Assembly (NCBI GenBank): GCA_964462125.1
Contig: CAYWXT010000104.1
Coordinates: forward strand, 1 to 17,611
From: JAWLFY01 sp964462125
Lineage (GTDB): Bacteria > Planctomycetota > Planctomycetia > Pirellulales > Pirellulaceae
DNA: 17,611 nt
Reading direction: 5' to 3'
Shown: positions 1 through 7,357 of the stretch, piece by piece
How positions within the stretch are numbered: the stretch's first letter is position 1
How the letters are laid out: the number at the start of each line of letters is the position of its first letter
Notes under the pieces: generated by a model
Database searches by the model: none
What the model was told of the DNA's origin: nothing
The model's input: the letters and a program-made list of their open reading frames with translations, nothing else
Translations under genes and position numbers: made by a program

Positions 1-2
1 TT

Positions 3-587
3 TGCACACTCACATTGGTCCTGTCGGTTTTGGTGGGTTCCAGCTCACTGCAGGCGGCGAACGATTGGTCGGGAATCGATTTAAAACCCGGCGAACGAAT
101 CATCGCGATTGACGGGGTGCCGGTGGACGGGGTGCCGGTGGACGGGGCAGTCGAGACGTCGGCGAAGGAGGCTCCGGTTCAACAAGCCTCAGCCGCCTCC
201 GAGGCCGACGACCAAGCCGAGGAAACGCCCACCGATGGCGTCGCAAAGAACATCGAGGGAGCGCTGGTTCGCAACGGATTACCCTTCAGTCACACCCCCG
301 GCGAAACGGCACTGGAGAAGGCGAACTACGAACGCCGCCAGAATGGCGTGGGGAATCTGACCCCGGATCCGCAGCTGCAGGCGCTGGCGTTGAAAAAAGC
401 TCGCACCGCCGCGCAGCGGGGCCAGAAGAACCATATCGGCGGATCGCTCGGCGGCGCCCGCGCCGAAGGGGTCGGGCATACACAAGGCCGCTTCCTGAGT
501 TGCTGCCTCGATATGCACGCGAGCTACGGCGGTGCCGCCATGGTCCAAGGCGCCGACGGCTGGTACTGCTGCTTGCTCGTTCGGTAA
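3..587 (+). CDS. Secreted CAP/SCP-like domain protein, 5' end missing
   Basis: The reading frame is open at the left edge of the window, so the true start lies outside; a TTG at 15 is only an internal possibility. The visible N-terminus is a hydrophobic stretch ending in Ala-Ala before NDWSG, which reads as the end of a signal peptide. Next come a short segment containing IAIDGVPVDG and an Ala/Glu/Asp-rich linker. The last ~95 residues resemble the start of a CAP (SCP/PR-1, PF00188) domain: an N-x-E-R-x-x-x-G core, then L-x-x-x-A-x-x-x-A and a His in KNHIGG, then AEGVG. The usual central part of the CAP fold is much shortened, and the C-terminus carries two CC pairs (LSCCLD, WYCCLLV) that could form disulfides. 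CAP proteins are extracellular and bind lipids or act as proteases; no role can be assigned here. The stop is TAA at 585-587, followed by a strong hairpin. Family assignment is moderate; it could be a diverged CAP relative unique to planctomycetes. Confidence 0.6.
   Translation, partial: CTLTLVLSVLVGSSSLQAANDWSGIDLKPGERIIAIDGVPVDGVPVDGAVETSAKEAPVQQASAASEADDQAEETPTDGVAKNIEGALVRNGLPFSHTPGETALEKANYERRQNGVGNLTPDPQLQALALKKARTAAQRGQKNHIGGSLGGARAEGVGHTQGRFLSCCLDMHASYGGAAMVQGADGWYCCLLVR
111..147 (+). repeat. 15-bp tandem repeat inside the CAP-like gene (2.5 copies)
   Basis: The unit GACGGGGTGCCGGTG occurs at 111-125 and 126-140, followed by GACGGGG at 141-147. The copies are identical and in frame, encoding DGVPV-DGVPV-DG just after the signal peptide. 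Perfect identity suggests recent slippage or duplication. It should make the linker length variable between strains. Confidence 0.85.
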
Positions 588-614
588 AATTGGCGCCGTA
601 ATGTTGCCGCGGGG

Positions 615-652
615 GGGGACAGCAAACGCATCATTTGCTGTCCCCTTCTTTT
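615..652 (+). terminator. Intrinsic terminator-like hairpin after the CAP-like gene
   Basis: A perfect 12-bp stem (GGGGACAGCAAA at 615-626 with TTTGCTGTCCCC at 634-645) encloses a 7-nt loop and is followed by TTCTTTT at 646-652. This is the classic shape of a Rho-independent terminator on the plus strand, 27 bp beyond the stop of the CAP-like gene. It ends only 10 bases before the ATG of the next gene, so it may instead be an attenuator in that gene's leader. Confidence 0.8.
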
Positions 653-662
653 GAGCCCAACG

Positions 663-1112
663 ATGATCCTGACCCGACTCGACACGGCCGACCGGTATGC
701 CGCCTGCCACCCGCTGTTTTCGCGGGCGCTGGAGTTCGTGCGGCGGCCCGATCTGGCGACGCTCGCCGATGGTCGGCATGAGATCGTCGATGATCGAATG
801 TTTGCGATCGTCGCTCGGGATCTCGGCCGCGGCCGCAGCGACGCGATCCTGGAGTATCACCGCCACTCTATTGACATCCAGTATGTCGTCAGCGGGTTTG
901 ATCTGATCGGCTGGACCGAGCTCTCCGAGTGCCGGCAACCGAAGGCGCCCTACGACCGAGAGCGAGATCTGGGGTTCTTCCTCGATCGACCGAGAACCTG
1001 GCTTCGCGTGCCCGCAGGATCGCTGGCTGTCTTCTTCCCCGAAGATGCCCACGCACCGCTCGGCGCAAGCGGTCCCATTCACAAGCTGGTGCTCAAGGTC
1101 GCCGCCGAGTAG
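663..1112 (+). CDS. YhcH/YjgK/YiaL (DUF386, EbgC-like) family protein
   Basis: This 149-residue protein has the length and layout of the DUF386 family (PF04074; YhcH, YiaL, beta-galactosidase subunit EbgC). These are small cupin-like proteins acting in sugar-acid, sialic acid or galactoside metabolism, possibly as anomerases or epimerases. Family signatures are the N-terminal MILTRLDTADRYAACHPLF, the segment YHRHSIDIQYVVSG with its His and Asp-Ile-Gln core, the segment FDLIGW, and FFPEDAHAPL near the C-terminus; the His residues are expected to hold a metal ion. I chose ATG 663 because relatives begin with MI-x-(D/T)-x-L; a TTG at 651 is in frame but lies inside the T-tract of the preceding hairpin. 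There is no clear Shine-Dalgarno site. The gene converges on the acylase gene, with three bases between the two stop codons. No signal peptide is seen, so it is cytoplasmic. The exact substrate is unknown. Confidence 0.88.
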   Translation: MILTRLDTADRYAACHPLFSRALEFVRRPDLATLADGRHEIVDDRMFAIVARDLGRGRSDAILEYHRHSIDIQYVVSGFDLIGWTELSECRQPKAPYDRERDLGFFLDRPRTWLRVPAGSLAVFFPEDAHAPLGASGPIHKLVLKVAAE

Positions 1113-1115
1113 TCC

Positions 1116-3689
1116 TCACGGCTCAGAGGGGCTGAGTCTCAATGTCGTCTCCCCGACCGATTTAACTTTCGGGCGCGAATAGAACAGCGGAAAGTAGCGG
1201 CCGGTGGCCCACATCTCGAACAGATCACGATAGTGCGGCCCGTCCAGATCCCCCCCCTGTCCCGGTGCGTTGGTCGCCAGCGCAGCGTCCCAATCGCCCG
1301 TGTCAATGATCACACGGAAGGTCCCGCCGGACGGTTGATTATCCGCCGAACCGGTGTTGTTGACGGTAAAACTGTCACCGCCACGCGGCAGCGGACCGAC
1401 ATTCATCTTCGCCCGCAGCTTGTCATTGACGGCGCGAGCAAGCGGATGCTCGATCAAGGCGTGCTTGTATTCCGGCCCGCCATAACGCCAACGTCGCACG
1501 TCAGATCCAAACCGTTCGGTCAGCTCGTCGATCGCCTCGCGAAAGCTGCGGACCAATACGTCGTCCCGTCCCTTCAACGGGTCGTCCCCAAAGCGGCCAT
1601 CGGGTGCAAGCAACCAGTCGATGACGCGCTTCATCGAAAGGGAACCGATGTGATCGCGAGCCGCTTCCGGGACCAGCATCTCCCGCATATTTGCCTGCAG
1701 CTTTTCCTGCCACATCACATAGATGCCCGCTGCAATCGAGTCTCGATCGAGGACGTAATCCCACGCCCTCAGATGGCCGATCGACTCCTCGAGCACATGG
1801 TCCCGATGGTCCAGATCTCCCACGCGCGTGCTCAACAACGGCACGAGATTCCTTGCCGGAATCGATAACTCGTCCTGTTGCAGCCGCATCATGTCGGCCA
1901 AGTTGAACTTGCGTCCCGAGGCCAGCACTTCATGAACGCGAGAGGAACGATACGGGTCTGTCCATGTCCAGGCCACCGCCCGGCGATGGGGATAGTCGGG
2001 CGGCACCACGTTTTCATTCGACGTGTTCCAAAATCCCTGCGGCGGGTTGAAGACGTTCGGCAACTTCCGGCCGGGAAGGTATCCCGCCCACTCGTATCGG
2101 CCATCACCGGGGACCGGGACCAAACCATCCCAGTTTGGCCGCTGCGGCGCGATCCCGACCGCCTGCCAGCCGATGTTCCCCTCGCGATCGGCCCACACCA
2201 TGTTCTCCCCAGGAATATGACTGTAGCTGCAGGCATCGCGGAACTCCTCCCAATCCTGGGCCTGGTTCATCCGCAGACTCGCCAAATACGGAGCCCCGCC
2301 GACCTCAAGCCAACCGGCCCGCAAGGCATACGCCACCCGATGCTCGCGGTCCTCGAAAAGCACCGGCCCATGACGGGTGAACTTCAAGTCGACCTCGGCG
2401 GCATCCTCCCCTTGGACCTCAATCGTCTCGGTCTGCACCTCCATCGTTTCCCAACCATCACCGTAACGGTATCGAAGCGGATCATCGGGGTGCGTTTCAT
2501 AGACGTAAAGGTCTTCGGCATCGATGCGAAAGACCGTCAGCCCCCAAGCTCCAAACTCATTGTGACCGATCGAAATGCCCGGCAGCGTGGGCTCTCCGCC
2601 ACCAATGACGTTCCATCCCGGCGCCACCAAATGCGTGAAGTAACGGAGTGAAGGGGCATGCAGCACGCGGTGCGGATCATTCGCCATGATGGTCGAGCCG
2701 GTCTCCGTCCGCTGCCCGCCAATGACCCAGTTGTTGCTGCCGATATCCGGCCCTTCGAGGCCGTCGACCATGAAGCAATTCCCCGCGGCATACGCGTCCC
2801 GCTGGTCCGTCTCGATCTTCATCCCCACCGCCTCGCCACGAAACTGCTCGGCAACATCCTCCGGCTGGAACCGGATCGGTGAACGAGCCGCCCGATAGTG
2901 CTTCAGAATATCGGCCGAGAGCAACTCGCCGTCGACCGCATCATCCAACGCGATTTCCGGCTCGCCGGGATGAAACCAGACCAACTCGCCGACCGTCTCG
3001 TCCCCCACCGCCGCCACCGCGCGACCGAGGTTGAGCTCCTGTCGGACGTTGTGCACCAAGCCCTGGTGCCGCGAAATCACCACCTCCGGCGTCCACAGCC
3101 CCGGCCGGATGTCGAGCAAGTCAAACTCTCGCGGCAGCAGATCGGGATCTTGACGAGTCTGCTCGATCCACGCATTGATGCCGTCGGTAAAGGACTGAAT
3201 GATCTCCGCACCCCGCCGGTGGTAGTGATTCAGCTCTCGATCCATATCGCCGCGAAACCGCAACAGCCGGGCGCCGATGTCACGGTCCAGTTCGCGCGGT
3301 CCCAATATCTCAGCGACCGTTCCCGTTGCCCTCCGCCGCCACATCTCAAACTGAAACGTCCGGTCACGGGCGGCGTGGTAACCCTGGGCAAAAAACAGAT
3401 CGGGTTCATTCTCCGCGTAGATGTGGGCAACACCCCAACGATCCACCACGATCTCCACCGGTGCCTGCAACCCCTCGAGCTGCAACTGCTCGGTCTGCTC
3501 GGCGGCTGTGCCCGGTTGTGCCAAGGTCCACGCAAGTACCAACAGCAGAGCGAGGCGAATGGCCAGGGATCGATCAAGCAATGAGCGGGAAAAAAGTGTC
3601 CGGTACCTTTTGTGCAAAGCACCCGGAGGGCGAGTCCCTCGCAAAAGGTACCGGACACTTTTTTCCCGCACGATTCCAAACGCATTCAT
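1116..3689 (-). CDS. Penicillin acylase family (Ntn hydrolase) secreted amidase
   Basis: This member of the penicillin acylase/AHL acylase family (PF01804) has about 857 residues from ATG 3689. The family is exported as a precursor that cleaves itself into alpha and beta chains and hydrolyses amide bonds of penicillins, acyl-homoserine lactones or related compounds. The cleavage site is visible as DIG|SNNWV; the nucleophile Ser (AGC, 2736-2738) is about residue 318. Counting it as beta-1, the family His at beta-23 is present in NDPHR. The alpha chain starts with VDRWGVAHIYAENEPDLFFAQGY, typical of the family. A later NTSNENVVP segment probably holds the oxyanion Asn. A hydrophobic segment at ~42-63 ending in TAA is the signal peptide, but it is preceded by an unusually long leader encoded by a palindromic repeat. 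The gene follows DUF1501 by 23 bp (TTG 3716 overlaps the upstream stop; TTG 3581 would omit the repeat). It is likely the last gene of the operon. Substrate unknown. Confidence 0.92.
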   Translation of the reverse strand: MNAFGIVREKSVRYLLRGTRPPGALHKRYRTLFSRSLLDRSLAIRLALLLVLAWTLAQPGTAAEQTEQLQLEGLQAPVEIVVDRWGVAHIYAENEPDLFFAQGYHAARDRTFQFEMWRRRATGTVAEILGPRELDRDIGARLLRFRGDMDRELNHYHRRGAEIIQSFTDGINAWIEQTRQDPDLLPREFDLLDIRPGLWTPEVVISRHQGLVHNVRQELNLGRAVAAVGDETVGELVWFHPGEPEIALDDAVDGELLSADILKHYRAARSPIRFQPEDVAEQFRGEAVGMKIETDQRDAYAAGNCFMVDGLEGPDIGSNNWVIGGQRTETGSTIMANDPHRVLHAPSLRYFTHLVAPGWNVIGGGEPTLPGISIGHNEFGAWGLTVFRIDAEDLYVYETHPDDPLRYRYGDGWETMEVQTETIEVQGEDAAEVDLKFTRHGPVLFEDREHRVAYALRAGWLEVGGAPYLASLRMNQAQDWEEFRDACSYSHIPGENMVWADREGNIGWQAVGIAPQRPNWDGLVPVPGDGRYEWAGYLPGRKLPNVFNPPQGFWNTSNENVVPPDYPHRRAVAWTWTDPYRSSRVHEVLASGRKFNLADMMRLQQDELSIPARNLVPLLSTRVGDLDHRDHVLEESIGHLRAWDYVLDRDSIAAGIYVMWQEKLQANMREMLVPEAARDHIGSLSMKRVIDWLLAPDGRFGDDPLKGRDDVLVRSFREAIDELTERFGSDVRRWRYGGPEYKHALIEHPLARAVNDKLRAKMNVGPLPRGGDSFTVNNTGSADNQPSGGTFRVIIDTGDWDAALATNAPGQGGDLDGPHYRDLFEMWATGRYFPLFYSRPKVKSVGETTLRLSPSEP
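3585..3669. repeat. Large palindromic (REP-like) element inside the acylase leader
   Basis: Two perfectly complementary 28-bp arms (3585-3612 and 3642-3669) flank a 29-nt centre that contains its own small hairpin (GAGGG/CCCTC). The outer ends read GCGGGAAAAAAGTGTCC and the inner parts carry GGTACC. The element is 85 bp, not a multiple of three, but it lies in an uninterrupted reading frame and codes for about 28 residues of the acylase leader. Its layout resembles the repeated palindromes associated with REP-type (TnpA-REP/RAYT) transposases, which I infer from shape only; no transposase gene is in this window. Confidence 0.85.
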
Positions 3690-3712
3690 GGTGGGTTCCC
3701 GAATCAAGGTTT

Positions 3713-5152
3713 TCAAACGAGCATCTCCTCGATCACCTCACCGTGCACGTCGGTCAGACGTCGGTCGATGCTGTTGTGACGCACCGTCAGCCGCGTATGG
3801 TCGATCCCCAGCAGGTGCAGCATCGTGGCGTGAATGTCGTACACGGTGGTGGGGCGATTCCGCTCCAGCGGCTTGTAACCCCATTGGTCGCTCTCGCCAT
3901 AAGTGCCTCCCTTCACCCCGCCGCCGCACAGCCAATTGGTGAAGGCGAACGGATTATGGTCTCGTCCCTTTTTCCCTTGCGAACACGGCATGCGGCCGAA
4001 CTCGGTGGTCCACAGGACCAAGGTATCCTCCAGCATGCCGCGTTGACGCAGGTCCTGGATCAACGCCGCGGCGCCTCGGGCCATTCCCAACGACAGCGGT
4101 GCGTGGTCGCGTTGAACGTCTTCATGACTGTCCCAGTTCCGCCGCGGGTGCCCGTTGTCATTCCCGCTCCAAACTTGAATGAAACGAACCCCCCGCTCCA
4201 GCATCCGGCGGGCAACGAGACATTTGCGACCAAAGAACTCCGTCTCCGCCTTGACGTTGATCTCGGTGTCGTCGACACCAGGGCCTTCCGGCGCCAAACC
4301 GTAAAGGTCATGGATGTATTGCGGTTCGTCGGAAACGTCCAGCGCATCGGTCGCCTCCAACTGCATCGCGGCGGCCAGTTCATACGACCGCACTCGCGCC
4401 TGCAAGCGATCGTCGCCCGGCCGTTCGGCCGCGTGTCGGCGGTTCAACCGCCGCAGGACATCAAGTCCGGCGTGGTCGCTTTCGGCCGTGATGAAATCGC
4501 TGTCGGGCGGGTGCAAGTCAGCAATCGGTTCGGCGCGACCAGGGCGAATCACCGTCCCCTGATGCTCCGCCGACAAGAACGCGTTGCCCCAATTCTTCGC
4601 CCCGTTGGAGGCCAGCCCGCGATGATCCGGAAGGACCACGAACGCCGGCAGGTTCTCGGTTTCATTCCCTAATGCGTAACTGATCCAGGAACCGCCGCTG
4701 GGAAAGCCAGGCAACTGAAACCCAGTCGTCTGCAGCAACGTCCCCTGACTATGGACGCCGGTCTTGCCAACCACGTTGTGAACAAATGCCAGGTCGTCGA
4801 CCACCTTCCCCAGCGGCGCAACGATCTCGCTCAGCATCTTGCCGCACTCGCCGTACCGCTGGAAGGACCACGGACTGGCGAAACAGGCCCCCGGGTTGCT
4901 CTGAAACAACTCGACCGACTCACCCGGATCCCAAGGCTCGCCATGTTGCCGAGACAACAACGGCTTGTGATCGAACGTATCGACATGACTTGCCGCCCCA
5001 GCCATGAACAACTGCACGACCCGTTTGGCCTTGGGCGGATGATGCAGCACACCCACCGCACCGGTCGCCGCCGCCATCAATCCATCACGGCGAAGCAAAT
5101 CCTCCACCGCCAACCCCGCAAGTCCAGACATCAAAAAGTGCCGGCGTTTCAT
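3713..5152 (-). CDS. DUF1501 family protein, Tat-exported, alkaline-phosphatase fold
   Basis: This 479-residue DUF1501 protein (PF07394) belongs to the alkaline phosphatase/sulfatase-like superfamily and is very common in planctomycetes, nearly always next to a PSD1 cytochrome gene, as here. It starts with MKRRHFLMSGLAGLA, a twin-arginine signal with a short hydrophobic stretch, so it is expected to be exported folded, probably after cofactor or metal binding. Visible family motifs are AGAASHVDTFDHKP (~51-64), GVRFIQVWSGNDNGH, LVLWTTEFGRMP, GRDHNPFAFTNWLCGGGVKGG and the final DIHATMLHLLGIDHTRLT. The Asp and His residues in these motifs are candidate metal ligands. Length is normal. The ATG start is 12 bp from the stop of the upstream PSD1 gene, and the stop TGA overlaps a TTG of the acylase frame, so co-transcription is likely. 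The substrate and reaction of DUF1501 proteins are not established. Confidence 0.95.
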   Translation of the reverse strand: MKRRHFLMSGLAGLAVEDLLRRDGLMAAATGAVGVLHHPPKAKRVVQLFMAGAASHVDTFDHKPLLSRQHGEPWDPGESVELFQSNPGACFASPWSFQRYGECGKMLSEIVAPLGKVVDDLAFVHNVVGKTGVHSQGTLLQTTGFQLPGFPSGGSWISYALGNETENLPAFVVLPDHRGLASNGAKNWGNAFLSAEHQGTVIRPGRAEPIADLHPPDSDFITAESDHAGLDVLRRLNRRHAAERPGDDRLQARVRSYELAAAMQLEATDALDVSDEPQYIHDLYGLAPEGPGVDDTEINVKAETEFFGRKCLVARRMLERGVRFIQVWSGNDNGHPRRNWDSHEDVQRDHAPLSLGMARGAAALIQDLRQRGMLEDTLVLWTTEFGRMPCSQGKKGRDHNPFAFTNWLCGGGVKGGTYGESDQWGYKPLERNRPTTVYDIHATMLHLLGIDHTRLTVRHNSIDRRLTDVHGEVIEEMLV

Positions 5153-5164
5153 GATAGACGCTGC

Positions 5165-7321
5165 CTAATCCACATAAACAAACGCATTCAAATTGAATAA
5201 CACCCGCGCCAAACTCGCGGGGCCATGGTTTTCCAAATACGCCCCGAGCACCTCTCGTTGCTCGAGATCGGGCAGACGTCCCAGTGCGGTGCGGCAGGCA
5301 AACTCGACCGCGTCGCCATCGTGTTCTTCAATCCGGCGACCGAAGTGACGCGACATCGTTTCCACCAACCGATTGTTCCATTGCGCCAGTGCCTGCAGGG
5401 CCGTGGTCGATTCGTCTCGCCCAGGAACACTGATCGACGGGTCGGCACAATCGAGCGCCGTCAGGAACGGCTGCGGTTGCGATCGGACGATGAATCGATA
5501 GATGCTGCGACGGTGGGAGGCTGGGTTCTCGGGATCGTGAAGGTGGTATTCGTAGTGGGGCGAGTGCTGCGGCTTCTCGATCACGAAATCTTGAAAGCTC
5601 GGTCCGCCACGCTCCTCGAGCCGCAGCTTGCCGCTGATCGCCAATAAGGCGTCACGGTACTCCTCTGCCGTCAAACGTCGCCGGTTGGCTCGCCATAGGT
5701 AATCGTTGTTCGCGTCCCGTTCTGCGCTGGACGCGTCATGCTGGGTCCCGCGGCTGTACGCTTCGCTGGTCACCAACAGCCGGATGATCGACTTCAGGGA
5801 ATGCTGGGGATCATCCCGCAGGCGGGCCGCCAGGTAATCGAGCAGCTCCGGATGGGTGGGCTCCGTACCCATCCGGCCGAAGTCATTCGGGGTTCCGACC
5901 AGCGGCCGGCCGAAGGTCCACTGCCAAAGTCGGTTGACGATCGAACGCCACAGCAGCGGATTGTCACGGCTGCTGATCGCACGGGCCAATGCCGCGCGGG
6001 CGTCCGACTCGTCCGCATTCTCCGCTAGCGCGAACCGCTCCACCGCCCCCGGCCACAGCGGCGTCATCCCAGGACTCACGGAATCGCCGGGGCTGCGAAT
6101 GTCGCCTCGATGCAGCAGATGAATCGGCCGCGGCTCGCCGCCGGTTGCGATGAACTGGCCCTGAGTCTCAAATCGGCTCGCTGCGGCGTACACCCGTCGA
6201 CCCTCGGTCTCCGCGACCCGTTCCGCCAAGTCATCGGCAACCGGCATGCCGGAATAGACGCGGTCAGCTCGGTCGACCGCTGCGAAGACGGCATGCAGCC
6301 GGTAGTAGTCCTGCATCGTCACCGGATCGAATTTGTGGTGATGGCATTGGGCGCATTGCACGGTGGTGCTCGTGAACACATTGAAGACCGCCGAGATCAT
6401 TTCGTCCCGGTCCAGATGCTTGGCGATCCGGCCATCCACCTTTTCCTCGCCGACTTCGGTATGCCCGATGAAATCCCACGGGCCGGCCGCGAGGAATCCC
6501 AACCCCAGCACACCGTCGGGTTCATCTGGAAACAAGGCATCGCCCGCGATTTGTTCCTGGACGAATCGATCGTACGGCTTGTCGTCGTTGAAAGCTGCGA
6601 TCACGTAATCGCGGTAGGGCCAGGCGTTCTCGCGGGGCTTGTCCTTGTCGTAACCATGCGTCTCCGCGTAACGGGCGACATCGAGCCAATGCCGCGCCCA
6701 CGTTTCACCGAACTCCGGCGAATCGAGCAAACGATCGACCGTCGCCTCAAGCTTCTCCATAGAGAACGAATCGGCCCCGACAGGATCCGGGGGCAATCCG
6801 GTCAGGTCAAAGCTCAGTCGCCGGTACAGCGTCGCTGGGTCGGCGGGTGCCACCGGCTGCAAGCCTCGTTCGTCGAGATCCGCATTCAAAAACGCATCGA
6901 CCGGATGTCCGTCCGACGGCGGGACGGAGTTCGCGATCGGCTGCAGGCTCCACCACCCCAGGTCCCGTAAAGGCTTGTCCTCCAGCACGCGTCCCTCCGG
7001 CCAGGGAGCGCCTGCGGCGATCCAATCGCGAAGCGTCTCGACTTGCTGCTCGGTGAGCGGATCGGCGTCCTTCGGCATCGCCGGCTCCGGCCCGCGGACC
7101 TGGTTCAGCAGTTCACTTATATCTGGCTCGCCGGGGACGAGCACCTCCAACGCGTCCTCGCGGAGGTCAAACCGCACGCCACCGTCGGCACCGGAATCGT
7201 GGCACGACAGGCATTGTGCTTGCAGAATGGGGGCGACGTCGGCTTCGAACTCCGCCGCAATCGCCAACGGTGCGCGTGGCAGGAGGAATGCGACGAACAG
7301 AAGGATCCAATGACATTTCAT
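5165..7321 (-). CDS. PSD1-type planctomycete cytochrome (PSCyt1-DUF1549-DUF1553), short form
   Basis: This 718-residue exported protein has a signal peptide at ~1-23 (hydrophobic core LLFVAFLLPRAPLAIAA). A cytochrome-like PSCyt1 domain follows with a haem-binding CLSCH at 37-41 and an Ala-Met-Pro-Lys loop (~81-84) that may supply the axial Met. The DUF1549 domain covers about 140-350 (RRLSFDLTGLPPDP, WARHWLDVARYAETHGYD) and contains a second haem site, CAQCH at 323-327. The DUF1553 domain covers about 410-700 (NPLLWRSIVNRLWQWTFGRPLVGTPNDFG, SEAYSRGTQ, RRLTAEEYRDALLA). Many relatives are 900-1100 residues and carry a sugar-binding or LamG-like insert between the two DUFs; here that linker is short. 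It probably passes electrons or supports catalysis in the periplasm with its DUF1501 partner, but the chemistry is unknown. No clear Shine-Dalgarno site precedes the ATG. It lies between the His-rich gene (36 bp upstream) and DUF1501 (12 bp downstream). Confidence 0.95.
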   Translation of the reverse strand: MKCHWILLFVAFLLPRAPLAIAAEFEADVAPILQAQCLSCHDSGADGGVRFDLREDALEVLVPGEPDISELLNQVRGPEPAMPKDADPLTEQQVETLRDWIAAGAPWPEGRVLEDKPLRDLGWWSLQPIANSVPPSDGHPVDAFLNADLDERGLQPVAPADPATLYRRLSFDLTGLPPDPVGADSFSMEKLEATVDRLLDSPEFGETWARHWLDVARYAETHGYDKDKPRENAWPYRDYVIAAFNDDKPYDRFVQEQIAGDALFPDEPDGVLGLGFLAAGPWDFIGHTEVGEEKVDGRIAKHLDRDEMISAVFNVFTSTTVQCAQCHHHKFDPVTMQDYYRLHAVFAAVDRADRVYSGMPVADDLAERVAETEGRRVYAAASRFETQGQFIATGGEPRPIHLLHRGDIRSPGDSVSPGMTPLWPGAVERFALAENADESDARAALARAISSRDNPLLWRSIVNRLWQWTFGRPLVGTPNDFGRMGTEPTHPELLDYLAARLRDDPQHSLKSIIRLLVTSEAYSRGTQHDASSAERDANNDYLWRANRRRLTAEEYRDALLAISGKLRLEERGGPSFQDFVIEKPQHSPHYEYHLHDPENPASHRRSIYRFIVRSQPQPFLTALDCADPSISVPGRDESTTALQALAQWNNRLVETMSRHFGRRIEEHDGDAVEFACRTALGRLPDLEQREVLGAYLENHGPASLARVLFNLNAFVYVD

Positions 7322-7357
7322 CCCACCATTGTAAAGGCGACCTTCGGCGACAGGTGC

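Noticed and set aside
279..1082. A 267-codon open frame on the minus strand
   Set aside because: It lies antisense over the CAP-like and DUF386 genes, crosses the terminator hairpin, and its protein has no family features; high GC causes such shadows.
3585..3669. A transcription terminator between DUF1501 and the acylase gene
   Set aside because: The long stem is followed by T-runs only inside the stem itself, and it lies after the acylase ATG and in frame; a repeat element explains it better, although some effect on transcription is possible.
3326..4672. A 448-codon open frame on the plus strand
   Set aside because: It is antisense to well-recognised DUF1501 and acylase genes and crosses the palindrome; no signal, domain or start site supports it.
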